From Xaviernesmea rhizosphaerae (GTDB lineage: Bacteria; Pseudomonadota; Alphaproteobacteria; Rhizobiales; Rhizobiaceae), in contig NZ_MKIO01000040.1 in the NCBI RefSeq assembly GCF_001938945.1, positions 238,941 through 302,940 on the forward strand: a stretch of 64,000 bases of DNA, read 5' to 3'. The position numbers were made by a program, and so were the translations under genes. Position 1 is the first letter of the stretch, and each line of letters starts with the position of its first letter. Shown in pieces: positions 38,061 through 46,930 of this stretch. Under the pieces are notes generated by a model that saw only the letters and a program-made list of their open reading frames with translations, made no database searches and was not told the origin of the DNA.

Positions 38061-38099
38061 CAACGGCCAGGCTTTTCCCTCTTGATGAAGGTCTCATCC

Positions 38100-38744
38100 A
38101 TGCGCAAGCTCGAAGACAAGGTGCTGATCGTCGCCAGCCACAATGCCGGCAAGATCGCCGAAATCCGCGACCTGATCGGCCCGCTCGGCTTCTCGGCCAA
38201 ATCCGCCGCCGATCTCTCCTTCGCCGAGCCGGACGAGACCGGAACCACCTTCGAGGAGAACGCGACGATCAAGGCGCTGGCCTCGGCCAGGGCCTCCGGA
38301 CTGCCGGCGCTGTCGGACGATTCCGGTCTGGTGGTGGATGCGCTGGGGGGCGACCCCGGCGTCTACACCGCCAACTGGGCCGAAACGCCTGAAGGCAAGC
38401 GCGATTTCGCCATGGCCATGGGCAAGGTCGAGGATGCCCTGCAAAAGGCCGGCGCCACCACGCCGGAGGCGCGCACCGCCCGCTTCGTCTCCGTGCTGTG
38501 CATGGCCTGGCCGGACGGGCATGTGGAGCTGTTTCGCGGCGAGGTCGAGGGCGAGATCGTCTGGCCGCCGCGCGGCACCGCCGGCTTCGGCTATGATCCC
38601 CTGTTCCAGCCGGCCGGCCACACGCGCACCTTCGGCGAGATGACGGCGGAGGAAAAGCACGGCTGGAAGCCCGGCGATGCGGACGCCCTGTCGCACCGCG
38701 CCCGCGCCTTCAAGCTCTTCGCAGAGACCTGCCTCGGTGCTTGA
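38100..38744 (+). CDS. rdgB: Non-canonical purine NTP pyrophosphatase RdgB (Ham1 family)
   Basis: Removes dITP, ITP and XTP from the nucleotide pool. 214 residues with the family landmarks VLIVASHNAGKIAEI, TFEENATIKALASA, LSDDSGLVVDALGGDPGVY and GTAGFGYDPLFQP. The ATG at 38100 has GAAGG 8 bases upstream; earlier in-frame TTG and ATG codons (38082, 38085) are poorly spaced. The stop is only 13 bases before the hemW ATG. Confidence 0.96.
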   Translation: MRKLEDKVLIVASHNAGKIAEIRDLIGPLGFSAKSAADLSFAEPDETGTTFEENATIKALASARASGLPALSDDSGLVVDALGGDPGVYTANWAETPEGKRDFAMAMGKVEDALQKAGATTPEARTARFVSVLCMAWPDGHVELFRGEVEGEIVWPPRGTAGFGYDPLFQPAGHTRTFGEMTAEEKHGWKPGDADALSHRARAFKLFAETCLGA

Positions 38745-38757
38745 GGCGCGCGACGCC

Positions 38758-39942
38758 ATGGCCGGGACCGCGCGGATCATTCCCCTGACGGAGGCGACGG
38801 AGCCGGGCTTCGGCGTCTATGTCCATTGGCCCTTCTGCGCGGCCAAATGTCCCTATTGCGATTTCAACAGCCATGTCCGCCACCAGCAGGTGGACCAGGA
38901 CCGTTTCGTCGCGGCCTTCAAGGCGGAAATGGCGACGACGCGGGGCATGTCCGGCCCGCGCACGGTCACCAGCATCTTCCTCGGCGGCGGCACGCCCTCG
39001 CTGATGGACCCGGCGACCGTCGACGCCATTCTCCAGGAAATCGCTTGGCTCTGGCATGTGCCCGACGGGATCGAGATCACCATGGAGGCCAATCCGTCGA
39101 GCGTGGAGGCCACGCGCTTTCGCGGCTATCGCGCGGCGGGCGTCAACCGCGTCTCGCTCGGCGTACAAGCGCTCAATGACCGGGACCTGAAATGGCTCGG
39201 CCGGCTGCACGATGTCGATGATGCGCTGAAGGCGATCGGGCTGGCGCGGGAGATCTTCCCGCGCATGTCCTTCGACCTGATCTATGCCCGGCCCGGCCAG
39301 ACCGCGGACGCCTGGGCGGCCGAGTTGCGCCGCGCCGTGGATCTGGCGGTCGATCACCTCTCGCTCTACCAGCTGACGATCGAGGAGGGCACGCCCTTCT
39401 TCGGCCTGCACAAGGCGGGCAAGATCGTGGTGCCCGATGGCGAGGCCTCGGCGGCGCTCTACGAGGCGACGCAGGCGATCACGGCCGAGATCGGCATGCC
39501 GGCCTATGAAGTGTCGAACCATGCCATTCCGGGCGCGGAAAGCCGGCACAACCTGACCTATTGGCGCTATGGCGACTATGCCGGCATCGGCCCCGGCGCC
39601 CATGGCCGGCTGAGCGTTGGCCCTGACAAGATCGCCACGGCGACCGAGCGCCATCCCGAAACCTGGCTCGCCCGGGTGGAAGAGGAAGGCCGCGGCTTTG
39701 TCGACTGCACCATGCTGGAGCGCGAGGAACAGGCCGACGAACTGCTGCTGATGGGCCTGCGCCTGCGCGAGGGCGTGGATCTCGCCCGCTGGCAGGCCTT
39801 GTCCGGCCGCGAACTGGACCCAGAGCGCGAGGATTTCCTGATCCAGCAGGGCTTCATCGAGCGGCTGGGCAATTCGCGCCTGCGCTGCACGCCCTCCGGC
39901 ATGCTGATCCTCGATGCGGTGGTGGCCGACCTCGCCTGCTAG
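38758..39942 (+). CDS. hemW: Heme chaperone HemW (radical-SAM, formerly HemN-like)
   Basis: 394-residue radical-SAM protein that inserts heme into respiratory proteins; often misannotated as coproporphyrinogen III oxidase. Its cluster motif is C27-AAK-C31-PY-C34. SIFLGGGTPSLM and EANPSSVEATRFRGYRAAGV follow, then the HemN C-terminal domain. The motif lacks the fourth cysteine of true HemN. A GTG at 38737 overlapping rdgB is an alternative start. The TAG stop is the left edge of a RIME-type repeat. rdgB-hemW pairing is usual in alphaproteobacteria. Confidence 0.93.
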   Translation: MAGTARIIPLTEATEPGFGVYVHWPFCAAKCPYCDFNSHVRHQQVDQDRFVAAFKAEMATTRGMSGPRTVTSIFLGGGTPSLMDPATVDAILQEIAWLWHVPDGIEITMEANPSSVEATRFRGYRAAGVNRVSLGVQALNDRDLKWLGRLHDVDDALKAIGLAREIFPRMSFDLIYARPGQTADAWAAELRRAVDLAVDHLSLYQLTIEEGTPFFGLHKAGKIVVPDGEASAALYEATQAITAEIGMPAYEVSNHAIPGAESRHNLTYWRYGDYAGIGPGAHGRLSVGPDKIATATERHPETWLARVEEEGRGFVDCTMLEREEQADELLLMGLRLREGVDLARWQALSGRELDPEREDFLIQQGFIERLGNSRLRCTPSGMLILDAVVADLAC

Positions 39943-40044
39943 AGCATCGGACCGAAAAGTGGGAACCGGTTTTCGGAAAAATCCGATGCAAAAACAAAAT
40001 CCTAGAGCGTCAGACTGCGTCTGATTTTCAGTCTGACGCTCTAG
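39941..40044. repeat. RIME-type element joined to a 16-base perfect inverted repeat
   Basis: First part, 39941-39990: AGAGCATCGGACCGAAAAGT, then GGAACCGGTTTTCGG and ATCCGATGC, a palindromic mosaic typical of Rhizobiaceae intergenic repeats. Second part: arms CTAGAGCGTCAGACTG (40002-40017) and CAGTCTGACGCTCTAG (40029-40044), perfect over 16 bases with an 11-base loop. The same composite, degraded and inverted, recurs at 45474-45580. Confidence 0.85.
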
Positions 40045-40118
40045 GGTATCAGACTGAAAGTCGGACGCCACCACGCCGATGACATCCCGATCCTGCTTGA
40101 TCGGACGATCGGTAACCT

Positions 40119-41351
40119 TCAGGCCATCGCCCGGAATGCCGGGCGGGCGGCGACGAAGGTGGTCATCACGCGCGGGGTGTCGGCCTCGGGCCATTCCAGG
40201 AGCAGGAGATCGGCGCGCTGCCCCACGGCGATGCTGCCGCGATCGGCAAGGCCGCAGGCACGGGCCGGATTGCGCGCCACCAGCGACCAGAGGTCATGAA
40301 GTGGCGCGACCTTATCTGCCTCGAGCCGGGCGAGCGCCAGAAGCAGCGCCGGATAGTAGTAATCCGAAGCGAGGATGTCGCACAGGCCCCGGCGGATCAT
40401 CTCGGCGGCATCGGGCGAGGCGCCGAGATGGCTGCCGCCGCGCGCGGCATTCGGCGCGCCGAACAGGATCATGTCGCCGGCCTCGCGCGCGGCGATCGCC
40501 ACCGTCTCGCTCATCGGAAATTCGCTGATGCGGGCACCGAGACCACGATAATAGTCGCGCGTCTCGATCTGGCTGTCGTCATGCGAGAGCATGGCCACGC
40601 CGGCCGTGCGGCCGAGAAGCGCCACCCGCTCGATCACCTCGGGCACCTGCGGCCGCCGCGCCCAGACGGCATGCAGCATTTCCTCCGCCTCCGTCGCCGT
40701 CACCTTCATCCGCCGGGCCCGTTCCTCCATCCGCGTTTTGAATTTCGGGTGATCGGGCGAGATCACGGGAAAGTCGGGCGAGAATTCAAATGGCCGCTGC
40801 TGCACCGGCACCTCGGCCGCCAGCATGGACATGGAGGTGTGATCGTTGAAGGCGATGGACGGCTGGAGCGGGCCTTCCAGCGCCGCCTCGATCAGCCCGA
40901 CCGCCTCAAAGCAGAAGCTCTCCCAGCGCAGCTGCAGCCGGTTTTCCACCAAAAGCCGCGGCGCCAGCCGGTTCACTGCCTCCAGCACCGACCACCCCAT
41001 CTCCACCGAGCGCAAGCCCGGCTCCCAGCTGAGCGTCAGCGCGTGATAGGCGGTGGCCACGCCGTTGGCGGCAAGTTGGCGGTCCGTTTCCAGGAACGCT
41101 GCCGGCAAGGGCAACATCACGCCGGGGCGCGGCATGACCTGACGCTCGAAGGCATCGCCATGCATGTCGACAAAGGCGGGCGCGAGCAGGAGGCCGGATG
41201 CGTCCAGATGATCGCCATCCCCTGCCGGCCCGTCGATCTCGGCGATCACGCCGCCTTCGATGCGCAGCCGTGCCGGCGCCAACCGGTCCTCGAACAGGAC
41301 GGTCGCGCCGTCGATCACGAGCGAACCGGACGGGGACGCGAAGCCAGCCAT
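40119..41351 (-). CDS. phnM: PhnM-like amidohydrolase (alpha-D-ribose 1-methylphosphonate 5-triphosphate diphosphatase family)
   Basis: 410-residue metal-dependent hydrolase of the COG3454/PhnM type. The metal-binding start is DMHGDAFERQVMPRPGV (H64, D66), the middle motif is AMLSHDDSQIETRDYY, and the signature GAPNAARGGSHLGASPDAAEMI followed by DILASDYYYPALL (given in parts) is typical of PhnM. PhnM normally removes pyrophosphate from the C-P lyase substrate, but no other phn gene is present here. It may serve a cluster elsewhere or act on another substrate. Its product is cytoplasmic. Confidence 0.85.
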   Translation of the reverse strand: MAGFASPSGSLVIDGATVLFEDRLAPARLRIEGGVIAEIDGPAGDGDHLDASGLLLAPAFVDMHGDAFERQVMPRPGVMLPLPAAFLETDRQLAANGVATAYHALTLSWEPGLRSVEMGWSVLEAVNRLAPRLLVENRLQLRWESFCFEAVGLIEAALEGPLQPSIAFNDHTSMSMLAAEVPVQQRPFEFSPDFPVISPDHPKFKTRMEERARRMKVTATEAEEMLHAVWARRPQVPEVIERVALLGRTAGVAMLSHDDSQIETRDYYRGLGARISEFPMSETVAIAAREAGDMILFGAPNAARGGSHLGASPDAAEMIRRGLCDILASDYYYPALLLALARLEADKVAPLHDLWSLVARNPARACGLADRGSIAVGQRADLLLLEWPEADTPRVMTTFVAARPAFRAMA

Positions 41352-41570
41352 GATGTTTCTCCTCGACGGATCAGGGATTTTGAAAAGGTGCGGGCCGCAA
41401 AAAGCCCGACCATCCGGGTGCTCGAACCGGTCGCCTGAGGGCGGCGGTTCAGAGCCGTGCCTACACCCTTTGCCTGACCGCCATGCGACAAAGCCTGTGC
41501 GCAGGCGCGCCAGAGCATGAGCCCTGCCGCTTGACCGGGCTCATGCGAAACATGCGTCATCCGGCGTGGA

Positions 41571-42821
41571 TCAGACCCACTCGCCCTTGCGCATCACCGG
41601 CTTGGCGCTGCCATCGGCGGCAATGCCGTCGATATCGACCTTGTCGGAGCCGATCATCCAGTCGATGTGGATCAGGCTGGAATTGCCGCCACGCGCCGTG
41701 ATCTCGTCCTGCGACAGCGATGCGCCGTTGAGGAAGCATTTAGAGTAGCACTGGCCGAGCGCGATGTGGCAGGAAGCGTTTTCATCGAACAGCGTGTTGT
41801 AGAACAGGATGCCGCTGGCCGAGATCGGCGAGGAATGCGGCACCAGCGCCACCTCGCCCAGGCGGCGCGCGCCCTCGTCGGTGTCCAGCACCTTGTTCAG
41901 CACTTCCTCGCCCTTCGCCGCATGGGCCTCGACGATCCGGCCGCCTTCGAAGCGCACGCGAATGTCGTCGATCAGCGTGCCCTGATGCGACAGCGGCTTG
42001 GTGGAGGCGACATGGCCCTCGACCTTCAGCGCATGCGGCGTGGTGAAGACCTCTTCGGTGGGGATGTTCGGATTGCAGGTGATGCCGTTCTTGGCGGTGG
42101 AAGCGCCGCCATGCCATTCGTGCTCGTCTGCGAGCCCGACGGTCAGATCCGTGCCCGGACCGACAAAGTGCAGGGCTGAGAAGCGCTCGCCATTGAGCCA
42201 GGCGGACCGCTTGGCCAGCTCGTCATTGTGGCGCGACCAGGCCGCGATCGGATCCGGCTGATCGACGCGCGAGGCGGCGAAGATCGCCTCGGCCAGCTTC
42301 GAGACGGCCACCGCCTCCGGCTCGTTCGGGAAGACCTGCCGCGCCCAGGACGGATTGGGGAAGGAGACGATGTTCCAGTTGATGTCGAAGTTGGAGATCT
42401 TCTCGAGCGCCGGCTTATAGGCGATCGAGGTGGCGCGGTTTGCGCGCGCGACCTTGGCCGGATCCTCGTTCGCCAGCATCATCGGATTGTCGCCCGAGAT
42501 CGCCAGGCGCGCGGCATTGCCGGCATAGGCCTTGGCCATCCCCTCATAGAGCCAGCCGGCCGCCCGGTCGAAGCTTTCATCGGGGGCGTGGCGGTAGCGC
42601 GCGAGCGTCGCCTCCTCATCGGCGTAGAAGGTCGTCACCAGGCCGGCGCCGGCCTCATAGGCCTTCTGCGTGATCAGCCGCACCAGCGCCACGGCATTCA
42701 GCGGCGCGGTGATTACCAGATCCTGCCCGCGCTCCAGCCGAAGCCCGACCTTCACGGTGACCTCGGCGAGTTTCTCGAGCTTGGCGGCGTCGATGGCGGC
42801 AAGGGGGGCAAACGCGTTCAT
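41571..42821 (-). CDS. M29-family (thermophilic type) metalloaminopeptidase
   Basis: 416 residues. The N-terminal domain has AEVTVKVGLRLERGQDLVI and the C-terminal catalytic domain has ADEHEWHGGASTAKNGITCN, VFTTPHALKVEGHV, and the metal ligands in HSSPIS, CHIALGQCYSKC and SSLIHIDWMIGSDKVDIDG (E, H, H, D set of AmpS/PepS enzymes). It cleaves N-terminal residues from peptides with two Co or Zn ions. Located between phnM and the capsule locus, with 219 and 282 base gaps. Confidence 0.93.
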   Translation of the reverse strand: MNAFAPLAAIDAAKLEKLAEVTVKVGLRLERGQDLVITAPLNAVALVRLITQKAYEAGAGLVTTFYADEEATLARYRHAPDESFDRAAGWLYEGMAKAYAGNAARLAISGDNPMMLANEDPAKVARANRATSIAYKPALEKISNFDINWNIVSFPNPSWARQVFPNEPEAVAVSKLAEAIFAASRVDQPDPIAAWSRHNDELAKRSAWLNGERFSALHFVGPGTDLTVGLADEHEWHGGASTAKNGITCNPNIPTEEVFTTPHALKVEGHVASTKPLSHQGTLIDDIRVRFEGGRIVEAHAAKGEEVLNKVLDTDEGARRLGEVALVPHSSPISASGILFYNTLFDENASCHIALGQCYSKCFLNGASLSQDEITARGGNSSLIHIDWMIGSDKVDIDGIAADGSAKPVMRKGEWV

Positions 42822-42919
42822 GGAAGCAGTCTCCGGGACAGGGGCGTCGGGATAGTGTTGCGATGAGAGTTAGGCGTCTTCGCGGAGAAAATGAAGAGGG
42901 CGCGTCGAAAGGCCCTGTC

Positions 42920-42940
42920 ACGGCACCGTCTCGGTGCCGT
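42920..42940. repeat. Perfect 9-base-pair hairpin in the aminopeptidase/kpsE divergent region
   Basis: ACGGCACCG, loop TCT, CGGTGCCGT. No T-run follows on either strand, so it is probably not a simple terminator; it lies between two divergent genes. Confidence 0.6.
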
Positions 42941-43103
42941 CCTCATGGTCAGCACAGGCGTCGCCGAGGCCATGCCGCGGGGCAACATGCGCCTTCAATT
43001 CGCCGGAATGTTGCCCTAGCCCTGTCCTCTCGCCCATACCTCTGATATGAATGCTGGCTGGCGGCTTTCGTCGCTCTTCCCGCATGGGCTGCAAGGAGAT
43101 CGG

Positions 43104-44378
43104 ATGAGCACGTCTGCGAAGCTGGACACCGGCAAGAACAAGCAGGGGGAAGGGTCCCTTGTGCTCAGGCTCGACGAGGTTCGGCCCAACCGCATTCCGG
43201 CCAAGCGCCAGACCGCGCCCGAGCTTCCCTCTGCCCGCCCTCGCAAGACGGTCGTCACCTACAAGACCGAGAAGATAACCGGCTTCGTCAAGGCTGCCAG
43301 CGGCGGCATTTCCGGCACGGCGATTTCCTTCTTCCTGATGGTCGTCCTGCCGACCGTGATCGGCGCAATGTATTTCGCCTTCGTGGCCTCGCCGCAATAT
43401 GTCTCGGAATTCCGCTTTTCCGTCCGTCCCTCTTCCACGAACGGCTCCATGGCGGCTGAGGCGGCGCTGATCATGTCCAACAGCTACATCGTCTCCGACT
43501 ATGCGATTTCACGCGACGCTGTCGAAGCCTTGGACAAGATGGTCGGGCTAAGGCAGATCTATTCCAATGAAAATATCGACGCGCTCTCGCGCATGTCACC
43601 AGACGCCTCGATCGAGAAGATGGTCACATACTGGAAGCGCCGCGTTTCCACGAGCTACGATCTGACGACCGGCATCAACATCATCGAGGTCTCGGCCTTC
43701 CGTCCGGAAGATGCTCAGCGCATCGCCGCCGGACTGAAGACGCTGAGCGAGAAGCTGATCAACGAAATCTCGGAAAAGGCACGGCAGACGCAGATGTCCG
43801 TGTCGAAGACCGAGCTCGACCGTGCCGCCGAGCGGCTGCGCGATTTGCGCCGCGAGCAGACGGCGTTGCGCATTGACCAGGGCACGATCGACGCGCGTAA
43901 GGAGGCCGACGCCAAGCTGCAGATCACCTCCAAGCTGCGCTCGGAGCAGGCTGCGCTGAAATCGGAATATGCCTCGCTGTCGAGCTATATGGACTCGAAG
44001 TCCCCGAAGCTCAGCGTGTTGCGCAGCCAGATCAAGGCGAATGACGATCAGCTCAAGCAGATGCAGTCGCAGATCACCACCTCGGACGACAAGAACGGCG
44101 CGCTCGACGGCGCCAGCCTGGTAACGCGCTATGACGAGCTCGAAACCGACATCGACATCGCCACGAAATATTACCAGTCGATGCTGACGAATTTCGAGAA
44201 TGCCCGCATGCAGGCGAGCAATTCGCAGATCTATCTCGCCACCTATGTCCAGCCGGGCCTGCCGCAGATCGCGTCCTATCCACGCGTGGTGTTCGACACG
44301 ATCCTGGTTCTCCTGTCAGCCATCGGCATCTGGGTCGTTCTGACGCTGATCTATTATAGCATTCGCGACCACGCCTGA
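43104..44378 (+). CDS. Capsule polysaccharide export inner-membrane protein, KpsE/CtrB/BexC family
   Basis: 424-residue polysaccharide co-polymerase/export protein that links the ABC transporter to the outer-membrane channel. Topology is typical: a basic cytoplasmic N-terminus, a first membrane helix (about 70-95, FFLMVVLPTVIGAMYFAFVA) leading into ASPQYVSEFRFSVRP, a long periplasmic coiled coil (about 210-330, rich in Lys, Glu, Arg and Leu), and a C-terminal membrane helix (about 395-418) ending SIRDHA. AAGGAG precedes the ATG. The 35-base gap to the permease gene indicates an operon. Confidence 0.9.
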   Translation: MSTSAKLDTGKNKQGEGSLVLRLDEVRPNRIPAKRQTAPELPSARPRKTVVTYKTEKITGFVKAASGGISGTAISFFLMVVLPTVIGAMYFAFVASPQYVSEFRFSVRPSSTNGSMAAEAALIMSNSYIVSDYAISRDAVEALDKMVGLRQIYSNENIDALSRMSPDASIEKMVTYWKRRVSTSYDLTTGINIIEVSAFRPEDAQRIAAGLKTLSEKLINEISEKARQTQMSVSKTELDRAAERLRDLRREQTALRIDQGTIDARKEADAKLQITSKLRSEQAALKSEYASLSSYMDSKSPKLSVLRSQIKANDDQLKQMQSQITTSDDKNGALDGASLVTRYDELETDIDIATKYYQSMLTNFENARMQASNSQIYLATYVQPGLPQIASYPRVVFDTILVLLSAIGIWVVLTLIYYSIRDHA

Positions 44379-44413
44379 CGGTCGGCGACGGGACAGGGAG
44401 ACAGGGCTCCTCC

Positions 44414-45205
44414 ATGACGCAAAATGCCGTTCTGCTTGGCACCTCGCGCCAGCTGCGCATTATCAGCGCGCTAACCATCCGCGAGGTCCGGCTGCGCAAC
44501 AGCAAGCACGCCTTTACCCAGCTTTTCGACCTGGGTGAAGCGCTCGTTTTCATTATGGTGCACTGGGTTATCTTCACCGTGATGCACCGTCAGTTGCTGA
44601 TCGGCGACAGCTTGCTGATTTTCATTTCAACCGGCATCATGCCGGTGCTGCTGTTCCGAACGATATCCATTCGCGCCGCCTCAGCCGTCGAAGCGTCGAA
44701 GGGCGTGACCTCCATTCCGCTTGTCGGCGCACTGGATTACTCCATAGCTCGATCCTTTGTTGAATTTCTATCGTTTACGTTGACCTTCTGCTTGTTTTTT
44801 ACACTAGCATATGCCTTTGGCATGTCACGCTTTGCCTTGCCATTTGACTATCAGCCAATTATCGAGTTTGCTATCTTGATTAGCCTATTCTCATTCGGCA
44901 TGGGGTTAATCAATTCTTTTATTACTTATCTATTCCCTCTTTGGAAATTTCTATGGGGAGGATTTTCGCGCGTGCAAATTTTCTTCAGCGCGGTATTTTA
45001 TATTCCCGAATACATGCCTCCTGAGCTTAAATATTACGTATCATTCAACCCCATCATGCATTTTGTGTCGTTGTTTCGCACTGGCTTTTATCCGACCTAT
45101 CCAACACATCTAATTTCGATGACTTACATGATTTCATGTACTGTGGCAGTACTTGTGCTTGGCTTGGCACTTGAGCGTTCACTGCGCAATCATCGTCATC
45201 AATAG
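44414..45205 (+). CDS. Capsule polysaccharide ABC transporter permease, KpsM family
   Basis: 263-residue ABC-2 type permease with about six membrane helices: ALTIREVRLRNSK cytoplasmic start, then FIMVHWVIFTVMH, and the late conserved FNPIMHFVSLFRTGFYP. It would pass the polymer across the inner membrane with a KpsT-like ATPase. The first 300 bases have the G+C of the neighbours, but from about 44740 the gene becomes A+T-rich (hand counts of 60-base lines: 63 % at 44641, 37 % at 44761, 35 % at 44881) with no break in the frame. The usual adjacent ATPase gene is missing. Confidence 0.88.
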   Translation: MTQNAVLLGTSRQLRIISALTIREVRLRNSKHAFTQLFDLGEALVFIMVHWVIFTVMHRQLLIGDSLLIFISTGIMPVLLFRTISIRAASAVEASKGVTSIPLVGALDYSIARSFVEFLSFTLTFCLFFTLAYAFGMSRFALPFDYQPIIEFAILISLFSFGMGLINSFITYLFPLWKFLWGGFSRVQIFFSAVFYIPEYMPPELKYYVSFNPIMHFVSLFRTGFYPTYPTHLISMTYMISCTVAVLVLGLALERSLRNHRHQ

Positions 45206-45473
45206 CGCAAGTCTTAAGCTGATAGACAATGGCCGTTATTGCTATCTGCAGATATATAGAGACCAATACGACTTGATGCGCGTTGTCGTTACCACAGGAC
45301 GAGCGATAGGAAGGATATCGCTGACTTGCCCGGGAATAATTCGCGCACATGACGATCGGTAAGCTTGCAGATGCTTGTGGTAACCCACTTTGCAAATGCC
45401 TCAGTGCGAGACCCGCGTTTCTTCCTCTCATGTCGTTGCATTCTGATGGCCGCTAAGAACATCGCGCCGTGCT

Positions 45474-45580
45474 TTAGAGCAGCGGACTTAAAATCATACG
45501 CAGTCTGACGCTCTAGATTTATGTTTTTGCATCGAATTTTCCGAAAGACGGTTCCCACCTTTCGGTCCGACGCTTTAGCG
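45474..45580. repeat. Inverted, degraded copy of the composite RIME repeat
   Basis: Read on the minus strand it gives CGGACCGAAAGGTGGGAACC, then CTTTCGGAAAATTCGATGC, an A-rich linker and CTAGAGCGTCAGACTG with a degraded partner arm. Order and linker match the copy at 39941-40044. Confidence 0.75.
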
Positions 45581-45696
45581 TCGGTTCTCCTCCATAACGG
45601 GCGAAAGACATCCACTTCGCCAAGCGCACATCTGAAATGGCGGCTCCAATGATCGCCAAGGGCTTTAGTGGCTCTCTGCCTACAGATGCAAATAAA

Positions 45697-45722
45697 GCAA
45701 AACGCCGGGCTTTCGCCCGGCG
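45697..45722 (-). terminator. Rho-independent terminator of the polysaccharide export lipoprotein gene
   Basis: On the minus strand: CGCCGGGC, GAAA tetraloop, GCCCGGCG, then TTTTGCTTTATTT. It lies 38 bases beyond the stop of the gene ending at 45761. Confidence 0.9.
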
Positions 45723-45760
45723 CATTTCGATGATCTTCAATCGGAAGCGTTGTCCTAAAG

Positions 45761-46930
45761 CTATTTGGTCGCGAGATTGTTGACCACGCTGCCGATCGCG
45801 GCAGCCTGGGCAACAGGGGCTGCCGTGGTGCTGACCAGCGTCGAGAACTTGCGGATCTCGGCGAGCGAGGAGTTGGCGATGTAGATCAGGTCGCGGTTCT
45901 GGACGCGGAAGCTCTTCAACAGGAAGAAGCCGTTGGGGTCCTTGAGGTCGATTTGATAGATGACGTTCACGAAGGGGCCGGCACCGGCATAGGTGCGGCC
46001 GGGGGCGATGCGCGCCACCGCCGAGGCCTGCTCTGTGCGGTAGATGAACACGCCCTTGGCGTCGGCACGCTCGTCCGAGAGACCGCCGACCTTGGCCAGA
46101 GCCTGGTTCAGATAGAGCTCGGGCTCGTCGAACTGGACCGAGGAATTGGCCATGGCGGCGCCAAAGACGGTGAAGCTGCGCGGCTGGCGAATAAGCGCGA
46201 CAATATCGTTCGGCTGGACGAAAATATTCTCGCGCGGATCGGAAATCAGCTTTTCCAGCGCAATGGTCTGCGAGCGCGAGCCGCGCGTGACCTGCACCGC
46301 CAGCGCCTGCGATTCCGAGCGGGGGCCACCCGCCAGCGCGATGACGTCCAGGAGGCGCGAGGCGCGAGGCGACAGCGAGACGAGGCCGCTCTGCGCCACC
46401 TCGCCCGTGACTGTGACGGTGTTGGCCACGTTCTTCGAGACATGGACGAGGACCTGCGGCTCGACCGCCATCCGCGTCAGCGCCTTTTCGATGTCGAGCT
46501 TGACCTGCTGCGGCGTGCGGCCAGCGGCGCGCACCTGACCGGCATAGGGAACGGAAATCATGCCATCCGTGCCCACGGGCTGCTCGGGGATCTGCGTGCC
46601 GCCCGACTTGCCGCCGGTTCCGTTCGAGAACAGGCCGTTATCGGACGCTTCCCAGATGGACACCATGACGATGTCGCCGATGCCGATCAGCGAGGCGCTC
46701 TGCTGCCGGCCGCTGCCGAAGGTGGCGGACAGCTTCTCCGGGTCCGCCGTCGACATCAGGCTGAGCGTCGTGGCCGTGACGGGAATGAGGACATAGGGCG
46801 CCGTGCGCTCACTGCTGGCGCTCGAAATCGCGGATGCGCTGGGTCCGGAACTTGGAAGCCCTGTGCAGGACGACAAAGCGAGAGACAGCGAGATCGCCAG
46901 AGGACCGACGGTTTTCTTCGTAATTTTCAT
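45761..46930 (-). CDS. Outer-membrane polysaccharide export lipoprotein (Wza/KpsD-type OPX protein)
   Basis: 389 residues. A lipoprotein signal peptide has the lipobox LSSC with the modified cysteine at 22, so the preceding genes lspA/lgt would process it. The Poly_export domain begins IGIGDIVMVSIWEASD and continues with ISVPYAGQVRAAGRTPQQV; two SLBB-like repeats follow (TVTVTGEVAQSGLVSLSP, then FTVFGAAMANSSVQFDEP). It should form the channel through the outer membrane for the capsule. In S. meliloti the corresponding chromosomal gene is, as I recall, rkpU. A strong terminator follows. Confidence 0.9.
   Translation of the reverse strand: MKITKKTVGPLAISLSLALSSCTGLPSSGPSASAISSASSERTAPYVLIPVTATTLSLMSTADPEKLSATFGSGRQQSASLIGIGDIVMVSIWEASDNGLFSNGTGGKSGGTQIPEQPVGTDGMISVPYAGQVRAAGRTPQQVKLDIEKALTRMAVEPQVLVHVSKNVANTVTVTGEVAQSGLVSLSPRASRLLDVIALAGGPRSESQALAVQVTRGSRSQTIALEKLISDPRENIFVQPNDIVALIRQPRSFTVFGAAMANSSVQFDEPELYLNQALAKVGGLSDERADAKGVFIYRTEQASAVARIAPGRTYAGAGPFVNVIYQIDLKDPNGFFLLKSFRVQNRDLIYIANSSLAEIRKFSTLVSTTAAPVAQAAAIGSVVNNLATK

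Larger units (their letters stand above)
45206..45760. other. 555-base gap between convergent capsule genes
   Basis: No credible gene. The first 250 bases continue the A+T-rich composition of the permease gene. Then come a composite RIME-type repeat (45474-45580) and a terminator for the minus-strand export gene (45697-45722). Short open frames here lack ribosome-binding sites and family features. Confidence 0.6.

Noticed and set aside
45153..45362. Short plus-strand frame overlapping the end of the permease gene
   Set aside because: No start signal or family features; most likely chance in A+T-rich sequence.
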